A stretch of DNA of 64,000 nt, taken from NCBI GenBank assembly GCA_902779705.1, contig CACZCR010000005.1:54860-118859 (forward strand). Reading direction: 5' to 3'. The notes under the pieces were generated by a model that was not told where the DNA came from, did not search any database, and worked only from the letters and a program-made list of their open reading frames with translations. The position numbers and the translations under genes were made by a program. This document shows, piece by piece, positions 19,382 to 27,980 of the stretch. Origin of the DNA: an uncultured Bacteroidales bacterium. GTDB lineage: Bacteria > Bacteroidota > Bacteroidia > Bacteroidales > Paludibacteraceae. Each line of letters starts with the position of its first letter. Position 1 is the stretch's first letter.

Positions 19382-21601
19382 TTACAAAATATGTATCTCA
19401 ACACGGCGGTTGTTCTGACGACCTTCTTCGGTGTCGTTGGTGTCGATAGGCTCTGTCTCACCGCGTCCTTCAGCCTCCAGACGCTCCGGAGCGATACCAC
19501 GCTTGATCAGGTCTTTCATCACAGCCTCTGCACGGCCTTCAGACAACTTCTGGTTAGCCTCGTCTTTACCTACACTATCAGTGTGACCTACGATCTTGAT
19601 GCGTACATTCGGATGGCTCTCCAAGAAGTTATACAATCCGTTCAATTCAGGCTCCGACATCGGCAGGATCTTGGTCTTGTTGGTAGCAAAGAACATGTTC
19701 TTGAGGATGATTACCTCCTGTTTGATAGGTATCAAGTCAATATGCATGCTGTCGCCCAAGTTGCTTACGATGCCATTATACGGCTCGTAGCCGAACTGCT
19801 CAATATGGATAGAGTAGGCTACACTGTCAGCCAAACGCTCGCTGCTGGCTCCATTCACCGAGTCAGTAGTCAGCGTGTAGCGGTTCTCGTCCGTGCCACG
19901 CTTACGCAGTTTGACATCTGCTATCAAAGGCATTCCGGTCTCCTTGTCCGATACCGTCACACGGAAGAACGGCTTCTCCTCCAGATAGATAGCCACCGGC
20001 AAATGACCAAATGTATCTACCGTGTAGATCGTTGTGTTGGACTTGTAGTTCTCAGCACTTGCCAAGATCGAGTAGTTGCCGAACTTAGACTTCTGCTTCA
20101 TGTCACCCTTAGCCAGTTTCTTGTTGCGTACCAACGCTTTCTCAGTCTGTACATCCGAGATGGTGATGACTGCATTTGGAATAGGCTCGTGGGTCTTGCT
20201 ATCCAATACTTGGATATCGGCATAAGACGAAGGTGTCTCTGGCATTCTTCCCGGCACTTGGAACTGGATGGCAAAACGTACACCGACAAACAAGGTGTTC
20301 AACTTAGTACCCTCCATACCTAGCATCGTGTTGGTGCGCTGGATCTGATAGTCATTAGTTGCAACCTCTACCGGTCTGGCAGTTGCAGTCGCATTGGTGT
20401 TCAGTATACCATACTCGGCAAACAGACCCATCTTATAGTGCACATACTCACGCCCAAACGGTTGACGCTCACCTTCTTTGACTTTCTTTTTCTTCTTGTC
20501 TTTAGGATCGGCATCGCGGTGTAACCACTCGTCCAGATCCAAACCTATCTCAGCGCACAAGCGTACGTCCGGTTGCTTGAACGAAATAGGATGTTGATCC
20601 TTGGTCTGAGCAGGGATATCAAAAATACCCAAACCGTAAGGCTCCAACAGCGCCGGATCATCTACAGTGATGTCGTATTGTCCCTTCTGGCTGTAGTTGC
20701 CTAACGGGAATCCGTAACAAACCTTACCTCCAAGCAGGAAGTAGAACTTGTCGAATTGGGCACCGAACATCAATGGTACACCTACATAGCCTGCGTTGCG
20801 TGTCTCACGCATGTTATCGAACAAGTAGTTGTATTTGGCACCATAGTTAGCCTCCGTACGATCCATATTGAATGCGTACGCAGAGGTCGAATTCAGGAAG
20901 TCGAAATCAATACCGGTCTCAAAGCGGAAGGCCTTGTACTCCAACTCGTATCCTACACGCAGACCTGCGCCGGCGCCGCCCTTGAGCGAACGATACGCAT
21001 AGTCGTTACCCAGTTGCTGGCCTTGGTTGATAGCGCCCCATTGACCTACAGCCTGTTGATCCATCAATGCTGCATAGCCAACACGCGGACTGATATTGAA
21101 CAGGTGTTTGGCTTGCTCTTTCTGGCTGCGTGCCCAGCGACGTGCTATAGCCTCCTCGCGTGCTGCCTCTTCCTGCTCACGTTTCTCTGCTTCTTTGAGT
21201 CGAGCTTCATTCAGACGTTGACGCTCAACCTCTTTCTTAGCAGCCTCTTTTTGCTGTTGTTCTTGCTTCTTGGCAGCTTCTTTTTGCTGTTTAGCTCTGG
21301 CCTCCGCGGCAGCCTCTTGCTTCTTAGCGCGCTCTTTCTCTACCTGCTGGCGACGCTTCTCGGCTTCGGCTTTCTTCTTATCAGCCTCTTTTTGTTTGGC
21401 AGCTTGCTGTTTCTCTTTCTCTTTTTGTTTCTTTGCTTTCTCTTTCTCCTTTTGAGCCTGTGCTTTGGCTTTGGCCTTGTCCTTGTCGTTCGGAGCAGCT
21501 GCAGTCATAGAGGTAGCTGCAGAACTCGTCATAGCCATTGTCGGCATAGCGAGACTAAACAGGAAAGCGGCTAATACGAAAATATAGATATGCTTTTTCA
21601 T
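19382..21601 (-). CDS. OmpA-family protein with long charged coiled coil, beta-barrel and peptidoglycan-binding domain
   Basis: A 739-residue protein. Signal peptide MKKHIYIFVLAAFLFSLAMPTMA. Residues about 36-170 are an almost pure Lys/Glu/Ala/Gln coiled coil (KEKEKAKKQKEKEKQQAA and similar). A PorT/OmpA-like barrel follows at about 170-460 (NISPRVGYAALMDQQ, GLRVGYELEYKAFRFETG). Next are two carboxypeptidase-regulatory-like repeats (about 465-620; SKTHEPIPNAVITISD). The OmpA C-terminal domain closes it (about 625-739; IKIVGHTDSVGKDEANQKLS, GRGETEPIDTNDTEEGRQNNRRVEI), which binds peptidoglycan. It probably spans from the outer membrane to the cell wall. It lies between two large exported proteins with gaps of 21 and 24 bp, suggesting a shared envelope function. 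Confidence 0.9.
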   Translation of the reverse strand: MKKHIYIFVLAAFLFSLAMPTMAMTSSAATSMTAAAPNDKDKAKAKAQAQKEKEKAKKQKEKEKQQAAKQKEADKKKAEAEKRRQQVEKERAKKQEAAAEARAKQQKEAAKKQEQQQKEAAKKEVERQRLNEARLKEAEKREQEEAAREEAIARRWARSQKEQAKHLFNISPRVGYAALMDQQAVGQWGAINQGQQLGNDYAYRSLKGGAGAGLRVGYELEYKAFRFETGIDFDFLNSTSAYAFNMDRTEANYGAKYNYLFDNMRETRNAGYVGVPLMFGAQFDKFYFLLGGKVCYGFPLGNYSQKGQYDITVDDPALLEPYGLGIFDIPAQTKDQHPISFKQPDVRLCAEIGLDLDEWLHRDADPKDKKKKKVKEGERQPFGREYVHYKMGLFAEYGILNTNATATARPVEVATNDYQIQRTNTMLGMEGTKLNTLFVGVRFAIQFQVPGRMPETPSSYADIQVLDSKTHEPIPNAVITISDVQTEKALVRNKKLAKGDMKQKSKFGNYSILASAENYKSNTTIYTVDTFGHLPVAIYLEEKPFFRVTVSDKETGMPLIADVKLRKRGTDENRYTLTTDSVNGASSERLADSVAYSIHIEQFGYEPYNGIVSNLGDSMHIDLIPIKQEVIILKNMFFATNKTKILPMSEPELNGLYNFLESHPNVRIKIVGHTDSVGKDEANQKLSEGRAEAVMKDLIKRGIAPERLEAEGRGETEPIDTNDTEEGRQNNRRVEIHIL

Positions 21602-21625
21602 TGTTCTTTTCTCCTATGCTAATGG

Positions 21626-24268
21626 TTACTGAATATTGAATTTAAAGTTACGGCTCTTCTTGCCTGTCCTCACACGCAAGAGATAGAATCCTTTATCTTT
21701 CGGCGTATCGATCGTGCAACCGCCGTTCGGGATGTTGAAGGTCAACTCCTGATAGATCTGACCACTTGACGTGATCCATTGTGCGGTGCACTCGATGTCC
21801 TTGGTCGTGTCGTAGGTAGCATTGACAAAGATCTTGTCGCCGTGCAGTATCTGATAAGCGGTGATCTGTCCTTCGTCCTGAACAAACTGACGCTGGTCTC
21901 CGTTCTCGTCAAATGCTTTGGCACAAGCGCAGGTCTTTACCTCGTTGCTCTTGCCCTTGTTGATCGTAAAGCATACATAGTATGCGTCGTTGATGTTACC
22001 TCCGTAGGGCAGATCGTACGAGTTGAGGTTTGCCGATACCTGGCCATCAATAGCGGTGCTATCCGAAGTGCGATACCATTGGAAATCACTCAGTTCTTTG
22101 CCGTCAAACTTCTCGGCCAACAGACCTAAGACATTGTCATAGCGCTGTACAATCACATCGTTGTCGAAGTTGATCATAAAGTGCAACGTGGTATCTGCGC
22201 CGCCACAATCGGAACGAATCACTAAGTGTATACCATACTCGGTATCCGGTTTAGCTGTCTTAGGAATAGATATCTGGAAATAAGCATCCTCCACTTTGAG
22301 CATCGACTCGTCAAAGCCGTCCGTTTTGGCTGCTTGGTCAAACTCAATCGTTACATTCTCACCATACAGGTTCACTTTACCCTCGTTGGTGTACGGGATG
22401 CGTCCTACATACTCCTTGCCGTCCTCGGGGCAGGGTATATCCGGCGTACCGATCGTGAACTCATAGCGTCCGATAGTTACTCGAATAGGAATACTATCTA
22501 CTGCATTTTGACCGGCGCACAGGTTGCTGCTCTTACGATAGATCAGCACATACGCGTTGTATGTACCGGAATTGGGGTAGTAGTGCGGTACGGAGTCCTT
22601 ATTGGTCAGGTCGCTTGTGCCGTCACCGAAGTACCACTCAATCTTCTCGTACTCGTAGTCAGGGTGGCACGCAAACTTGATCGTGTCCTCGCCACAAAGG
22701 GTGTTGTCACTTTCCGGGGTGAAGATCTGTCCGTTGATCGTGATATATTGTGTCAGCGGTTTGGTTGCACCTCCGGCCGAATAGCCATAGGACTCGTTGC
22801 TGGTAAAACCATACACGTGCGCAATGAAGTTCGATCCTTCGCTCTTCAAGGTGTGCGAGGTAGCTGTGCTACCCAACGATATCTGTGCGTAGTAATAGTT
22901 GTTCGAACCGTTAACCGGTTGGAAGTCATTCTCTATATATGCGCCATCCAGTTTCATCAGGGCCGGTTGGTCAGTCACCACATTCACATAGTGAGCGGTT
23001 GTACCGTTCTTACTTGCATAGGTAGCAAACGTCACCTGGTCAATCTGCTGCTCAATTGGGTTGATCCACAGCATAGCCGGGTCACCGCTGGAGTTCTTGT
23101 CGCCGTGATACTGCTGCGAAACCATAAACAGGTGCACAGCACACGGACACGAGGTGTTCACTAGGCAACTTCCGCTTTGAGCATATGCGCCATTTGTACC
23201 GATCTCAAACTCCCAATAACGTTTCGGATTGGTCGCAAAATCAAAGGTATATACCAAGTTGCCGTTGATACGTACTTCTGTGCCATCATTCAGTGCCAGC
23301 ACACGAATCTTATCCGCAGGACGACTGGCCGAAGCGGTCAGCACGAAGGTGTTGCCCCAATACTGGGTAGGCATAGCTTGCGAGAAAATATGGTCACGTT
23401 GCTTCACCTGATACGGGATATTGGTGTGCGGACAGCCCTGGAATACGGCTATCTTCTTGCCATTACGTGCCTTGACATAGGTACCGGACAAATCACCCGG
23501 CGTATTATCCTTCTTGCCCGTCCAAACGTACCACACTTGCCCTTTCTTCAGTACCGGAGAATGCAAAGTATCACCCGGCTGGAACTGTGCCAATGCCAAT
23601 TGCTCTTCCGACATACCCACGCCTTGCGAGAAAGCATATGCCGAAATAGCGGACTCAATAGCCTCGGTATTCACCGTCGGACAATAGTCAATCACCGTGT
23701 TGTCCTCGGCTGCAATAACGGCAAAATGGCTACCTTGCGTCGAACCTTCGCCTCCGTGATCGGATGGGGTATAGGTCTGGATATAATATTCGTCCAACAA
23801 CGATGCCGTCGGCAACACATTGGTTGCATCAAACGTAGCGCGCTTGTAGTTGGTGGCAAACAATGAGATGTTAGCTGTCGATGTCACATGCAGCGCACAG
23901 GTGTCCGCTTGCTCCGAGTACACCGCATAACAAACCTTACCGGAGTTCGACATCGCAGAACGAGCATTCGATACCAACACATTGCCGGTGTACAGTTCCA
24001 CCAGCTGCATTTGGTTGGCATTTACCGTTACGTTCTCTGAATAGCCGGTGTAAGGATTGGTAATGGTCACCTCACAATCCTCGCGAGACGAAATAGAAAG
24101 GGATAATGTTAAGTCATTGTTTGGATCCTGATCGGCTTGCATAAACGTCACCCAGAAATCCTTACCTTCCGTAGATTGCCCCTCGACTACAGTGCTCTGC
24201 GCCTTGAGGCCGATGCCCGGCAGAAAGACCAGACAGCAAAAGAGGGAATAGAATAAATGTTTTTTCAT
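21626..24268 (-). CDS. Large exported protein with IgGFc-binding-like domain, PKD domain and T9SS-type sorting domain
   Basis: An 880-residue protein. Signal peptide LFYSLFCCLVFLPGIGLKAQ. Residues about 30-500 match the IgGFc-binding-like pattern (GKDFWVTFMQADQDPNNDL, AVIAAEDNTVIDYCP, KKIAVFQGCPHTNIP, TQYWGNTFVLTAS). A PKD domain lies near 530-595 (IEWYFGDGTSDL, HYYPNSGTYNAYVLIY). The C-terminal 75 residues (IECTAQWITSSGQIYQELTF, KGFYLLRVRTGKKSRNFKFNIQ) look like a type-A T9SS sorting domain. It is the first gene of the unit that continues into the OmpA protein, the 901-residue protein and PAP2. Its promoter is at 24310-24317. The domain name comes from mucin-like human proteins; actual IgG binding should not be assumed. 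Confidence 0.85.
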   Translation of the reverse strand: MKKHLFYSLFCCLVFLPGIGLKAQSTVVEGQSTEGKDFWVTFMQADQDPNNDLTLSLSISSREDCEVTITNPYTGYSENVTVNANQMQLVELYTGNVLVSNARSAMSNSGKVCYAVYSEQADTCALHVTSTANISLFATNYKRATFDATNVLPTASLLDEYYIQTYTPSDHGGEGSTQGSHFAVIAAEDNTVIDYCPTVNTEAIESAISAYAFSQGVGMSEEQLALAQFQPGDTLHSPVLKKGQVWYVWTGKKDNTPGDLSGTYVKARNGKKIAVFQGCPHTNIPYQVKQRDHIFSQAMPTQYWGNTFVLTASASRPADKIRVLALNDGTEVRINGNLVYTFDFATNPKRYWEFEIGTNGAYAQSGSCLVNTSCPCAVHLFMVSQQYHGDKNSSGDPAMLWINPIEQQIDQVTFATYASKNGTTAHYVNVVTDQPALMKLDGAYIENDFQPVNGSNNYYYAQISLGSTATSHTLKSEGSNFIAHVYGFTSNESYGYSAGGATKPLTQYITINGQIFTPESDNTLCGEDTIKFACHPDYEYEKIEWYFGDGTSDLTNKDSVPHYYPNSGTYNAYVLIYRKSSNLCAGQNAVDSIPIRVTIGRYEFTIGTPDIPCPEDGKEYVGRIPYTNEGKVNLYGENVTIEFDQAAKTDGFDESMLKVEDAYFQISIPKTAKPDTEYGIHLVIRSDCGGADTTLHFMINFDNDVIVQRYDNVLGLLAEKFDGKELSDFQWYRTSDSTAIDGQVSANLNSYDLPYGGNINDAYYVCFTINKGKSNEVKTCACAKAFDENGDQRQFVQDEGQITAYQILHGDKIFVNATYDTTKDIECTAQWITSSGQIYQELTFNIPNGGCTIDTPKDKGFYLLRVRTGKKSRNFKFNIQ

Positions 24269-24309
24269 ATAAATTTTAACGTTAAAAAATATGCTTTACA
24301 AATCGGGTG

Positions 24310-24343
24310 CAAAGTTACACAATATTCTACACGCGCGCGTGCA
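24310..24343 (-). promoter_or_regulatory. Probable promoter with TAACTTTG -7 but no canonical -33
   Basis: The minus strand reads TAACTTTG at 24310-24317. The usual TTTG 20 bp upstream is replaced by an alternating purine/pyrimidine tract, ACACGCGCGCGTGCAC (24330-24345). The -7 lies about 42 bp before the 880-residue gene start. Confidence 0.55.
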
Positions 24344-24377
24344 CAATTTCGCGCAAAATGTGTAAAAATTGACACAC

Positions 24378-25847
24378 TTAGCGTAACTGCTGTCCTAAAG
24401 TGTTATAGAAAGCCTCGTTTCTTCGAATAACGACCATTCCATCCCGCAATTCTTTGTTGTTAGATGAATGTTCGTCTTTGGGCACAATGAGGGCTGTAGG
24501 CTCTTGTTTGGGGCTTAACAGATAGAACTCTTGCATACACGCCCGCTTGGTCGTTTGACCACCCACCGATACGATACGTATCGACTCTGTTGTTTGCGGA
24601 ACGGTGATCCGATAGCGCACCTCGTTGCGGGTCTCTTTTTCTACCGTCACGGCAATCGTCTGATGCAACTGGTCATTGACGTAGATATCCAATTGCATGC
24701 TTGTGGCACTATTAGCCGGTGAGGCACGGAAGGCCAGAACAGCCGTGTCCGTCAACGCAATACCCGTGAAGGAGAAATCGCCGTCTCTGGTACTCGTACC
24801 CATCGTAATAGACGCGTTACCGTTACTCTGTAACTCATTCTCTGCTCCCTGAATAGTACCGTTGGTGTAGTTCTTGACGGTGTTCTTGGCAATAGCGGGC
24901 AGGTTGATGATCGTGTCATATATCTGCGGTTCGGGTTCAACGGCATCTTCGGGACAATGACCGATCTCAAAAGCACAGGTAAGTGCAGCTAAATCAACGG
25001 TTTGTCCTTTTTTGTTTCCCCATATGTATTCCACCAACTCCGGATAGTCGATATACGGGTTTCTATTGCCCTGAATGTCCGAAATCACATCCATTCGGCA
25101 GCGCTCTTTGTCGCTCACCGGATCGGCACGATGCCAGTCCAACAGCACACCGATAATAGCATCGGAGAACATCAGATAGGTCTTTTTGCTGATATACTTC
25201 GTATAGGCTGTCCAATCCAGATATTCATATGCCGTGGCCATATAGAAATACGCACGTGCAAAATCGCCTCTGTACTCTTCGGCCGGCTCCCAACAGATAT
25301 ATCCATACTCAGAACTCTTGGCAGCATCCATGCGGAACGAACCATTGTCAAACTTATCGCCCTTCTTCACGTGTCCCGGCGCATAGTTGCTCTTCTGCCC
25401 GTTAGCACGCTGGTCGGAAGGATTGAGGTTATACAAATCCTTATACGCCTCATTGTCCGTGCCTCCCCACCAACTCTTAGGCAGACAGTGCTCTATGTTG
25501 AGCGAGCAGCCTGAATCGCCTACTTTGTTCGGATAATAGCGTACACAATTGGAATACATATCCCAAACGCCTCCCGGTACACCCGGTTTATGGTCCGTAT
25601 AGGGGAGGGCTTGCCATGTGCCATATGCCTTCAGATCACCTGCTTGCCACTCATCTGTTGTAGAACTATGATACGTGTTCGGACCATATTCATACCTCGT
25701 TCCTCCTCTAACGATGACACTTAAGGTCGACTTCAAAACCGAGTCTTGAGTCCCTTGGATGGCATCGTAATAGCCGACAGGTATATCTTCTGCTACCAAC
25801 GATACGGAGCAGACAATGATGGCGAATAACAACAAATGGCGTTTCAT
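24378..25847 (-). CDS. Exported endonuclease I family nuclease
   Basis: A 489-residue protein. Signal peptide MKRHLLLFAIIVCSVSLVAE. The endonuclease I (EndA/NucM type) domain covers about 20-300, with NIEHCLPKSWWGG holding the catalytic His, YKDLYNLNPSDQRAN (metal-binding Asn) and RGDFARAYFYMATAYEY. A beta-rich domain (about 325-450) and a short tail (MVVIRRNEAFYNTLGQQL) follow, the latter like the short T9SS-type tails on other exported proteins here. The enzyme would degrade extracellular DNA, for nutrient or biofilm use. It follows pssA after 13 bp on the same strand. Confidence 0.9.
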   Translation of the reverse strand: MKRHLLLFAIIVCSVSLVAEDIPVGYYDAIQGTQDSVLKSTLSVIVRGGTRYEYGPNTYHSSTTDEWQAGDLKAYGTWQALPYTDHKPGVPGGVWDMYSNCVRYYPNKVGDSGCSLNIEHCLPKSWWGGTDNEAYKDLYNLNPSDQRANGQKSNYAPGHVKKGDKFDNGSFRMDAAKSSEYGYICWEPAEEYRGDFARAYFYMATAYEYLDWTAYTKYISKKTYLMFSDAIIGVLLDWHRADPVSDKERCRMDVISDIQGNRNPYIDYPELVEYIWGNKKGQTVDLAALTCAFEIGHCPEDAVEPEPQIYDTIINLPAIAKNTVKNYTNGTIQGAENELQSNGNASITMGTSTRDGDFSFTGIALTDTAVLAFRASPANSATSMQLDIYVNDQLHQTIAVTVEKETRNEVRYRITVPQTTESIRIVSVGGQTTKRACMQEFYLLSPKQEPTALIVPKDEHSSNNKELRDGMVVIRRNEAFYNTLGQQLR

Positions 25848-25860
25848 GGCAGTATGGGTT

Positions 25861-26559
25861 TTACTTGTTTTTCAAATATAGCAATATATTCAGCGCAACA
25901 TACCAAAGTACGCAAGCTGTTCCGCTAAACAGCGCAAACTCTATATGTTTGGCTATCAGTGCTTTGGTGATGCACAGAGCGATCAAAACTACAGATCCTG
26001 CCAAGAACGCAATGATCGTGGTTTTGTCTTTTTTGAACGCCTTGAAACTGAACATCGGGATCTCCGAATTCATCAGCCAGCCGCACACCAGCGACAAGCC
26101 GAGCAACACCCATGCAATCCAATCGTACTTGATCATCGCGTAAGGCATACAGCATATACCGCCCCAGAAGATGGCATTAGCCGGCGTAGCCAAACCGATG
26201 AACGAATCGTGTTGACGATCATCGACATTGAACTTAGCCAGTCTCAATGCGGCCAAAGCGGCCATTACCAGTGCAATAGCAGCCCACCAGCCTAACAAAG
26301 GCAGCAGGTAGCAGAAGAGCATCATAGCCGGTGCCAAACCAAACGTGATATTGTCGGCCAGCGAGTCCATCTCTACGCCGATAGGACTGGGCGCCTTCAA
26401 TAGGCGGGCACTCAATCCATCGAAGAAATCGAAGAATGCTCCGGCCAGCACAAACACAAAAGCCCATACAAAAACACCCTTGGTAGCCAGATAAACAGCT
26501 ACTGCTCCGCAGAGTAGGTTACAACTGGTGATAGTATTCGGAATAATTCGCTTATTCAT
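25861..26559 (-). CDS. pssA: CDP-diacylglycerol--serine O-phosphatidyltransferase
   Basis: A 232-residue integral membrane enzyme that makes phosphatidylserine, the precursor of phosphatidylethanolamine. The CDP-alcohol phosphotransferase motif DGX2ARX8GX3DX3D is intact (FDGLSARLLK followed by GVEMDSLAD, about 49-75). It has about six to seven membrane helices. It begins with MNKRIIPNTITSCNLLCG, typical of the family. It sits 9 bp after the AmpG-like gene. No decarboxylase (psd) gene is adjacent. Confidence 0.95.
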   Translation of the reverse strand: MNKRIIPNTITSCNLLCGAVAVYLATKGVFVWAFVFVLAGAFFDFFDGLSARLLKAPSPIGVEMDSLADNITFGLAPAMMLFCYLLPLLGWWAAIALVMAALAALRLAKFNVDDRQHDSFIGLATPANAIFWGGICCMPYAMIKYDWIAWVLLGLSLVCGWLMNSEIPMFSFKAFKKDKTTIIAFLAGSVVLIALCITKALIAKHIEFALFSGTACVLWYVALNILLYLKNK

Positions 26560-26568
26560 ATGTGTAAA

Positions 26569-27909
26569 TTATTTTTCTAATTGCTTGTAAACAAAGTACG
26601 TGATCACAAACGTGGTGATACTGCAGCTGTTGGCTATCCAGAAGAAGGTCGAGTAGCCTACGGCCATCTCGATAGCGCCGGCCACAAATCCCGGGATCAT
26701 CATGGACAAAGCCATAAAAGCTGTACAGATAGCATAATGTGAGGTTTTGTACGCGCCCTCTGAGAAATGCATCATATACATCATATAGGCTGTAAAACCG
26801 AATCCGTAGCCAAACTGCTCAAAGCTGACTGCCGTGCCGATCACCCACAACGATTCGGGCTGCGCCATACTCAGGTAACAATACACAAAACTCGGCAGGG
26901 TCAAAGCGGCCGCCATGATCCACAGCGAGTGTTTCAGTCCTTTGCGGGATATATAAACGCCTCCCAGTATACCGCCTAAGAGCAGACAGATGACACCAAT
27001 CGTGCCATACAGCACACCTACCGTGTCAGTGTTCAGGCCCAGACCGCCTCCCAGTATCTGTCCGTCTCGCATCGTGATAGCGGTCTGGTCCACCAAGAAC
27101 GGCAGGCTCAACTTCACCAAGAAGCCTTCGCTCAAACGGTACAACAGCATAAACCCGATCGCCAGCCAGACACCTTTCTTCTTGAAGAACGATACAAACG
27201 ACTCGCTCAACTCGTGCCATACCTCGTTGACCGTCATTCGCTCTCCTTGTCCTTTCGTACGAGGCTGATCTTCAGCAGGATGGGGTAGTAAGAACGAGTG
27301 GTATAATGTCACGCACACCACGATTGCACTCGTCACACCTAAGGTCACTTGCCACGACAGCGGTATATCGCCGGTCTGCTTCTCCATATAGCCGGCGATA
27401 TACACAATCACGCCTTGCGAGAAAACAGCTGCTATGCGGTAGAACGTCGAGCGGATACCGATAAAGGCTGCCTGACTCTTCTGATCGTGTGCCAGCATAT
27501 AGAATCCATCGGCAGCGATATCGTGTGTGGCGGACGCAAAAGCGGCTATGATGAACAGTATCAGCGTGAACTGAAACATACCCACCGAAGTGGTCTTTGT
27601 AGCTATCATCTCATCCGTAGGATGAGGAAGCGTCACCGTCAATACGATACAGAGCACCGCAATCAGGGCTTGCATCGTTGTGATCCACCAGCGTTTGGTG
27701 CGCAATATATCCACAAACGGACTCCACAAACCCTTCAAAAACCACGGGAAATAGAGTAGCGTTGTGAAAAACGACAACTGATCATTAGGCACCCCCATCT
27801 TGGCAAACAACATCACAGAGATACTATTGACCAGAAAATAGGGGATACCTTCTGTGAAATACAGCGTTGGCACCCAAGCCCAGGGAGATATATTGTTGAA
27901 TCGTTTCAT
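26569..27909 (-). CDS. AmpG-like major facilitator transporter
   Basis: A 446-residue, 12-helix MFS protein. The N-terminus (PWAWVPTLYFTEGIPYFLVN, LLYFPWFLKGLWSPFVD) is typical of the AmpG family. AmpG imports anhydromuropeptides from the periplasm for cell-wall recycling and beta-lactamase signalling in enterobacteria. Bacteroidota members may carry other substrates, so function is inferred from family. It lies between the PpiD-like gene and pssA on the minus strand, preceded by a hairpin at 27920-27951. Confidence 0.88.
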   Translation of the reverse strand: MKRFNNISPWAWVPTLYFTEGIPYFLVNSISVMLFAKMGVPNDQLSFFTTLLYFPWFLKGLWSPFVDILRTKRWWITTMQALIAVLCIVLTVTLPHPTDEMIATKTTSVGMFQFTLILFIIAAFASATHDIAADGFYMLAHDQKSQAAFIGIRSTFYRIAAVFSQGVIVYIAGYMEKQTGDIPLSWQVTLGVTSAIVVCVTLYHSFLLPHPAEDQPRTKGQGERMTVNEVWHELSESFVSFFKKKGVWLAIGFMLLYRLSEGFLVKLSLPFLVDQTAITMRDGQILGGGLGLNTDTVGVLYGTIGVICLLLGGILGGVYISRKGLKHSLWIMAAALTLPSFVYCYLSMAQPESLWVIGTAVSFEQFGYGFGFTAYMMYMMHFSEGAYKTSHYAICTAFMALSMMIPGFVAGAIEMAVGYSTFFWIANSCSITTFVITYFVYKQLEK

Positions 27910-27919
27910 TTTAGTACAA

Positions 27920-27951
27920 AAGGAGAGTAGCCCTTAGCGAGCACTCTCCTT
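27920..27951 (-). terminator. Hairpin between the PpiD-like and AmpG-like genes
   Basis: A 9-bp stem AAGGAGAGT/ACTCTCCTT (27920-27928 with 27943-27951) with a 14-nt loop. It is followed on the minus strand by only a short U run (TTTTG). It lies 30 nt after the PpiD-like stop, so it is probably a weak terminator or attenuator. Confidence 0.6.
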
Positions 27952-27980
27952 ATTATTATATGCACATACGCGCGCACGCA

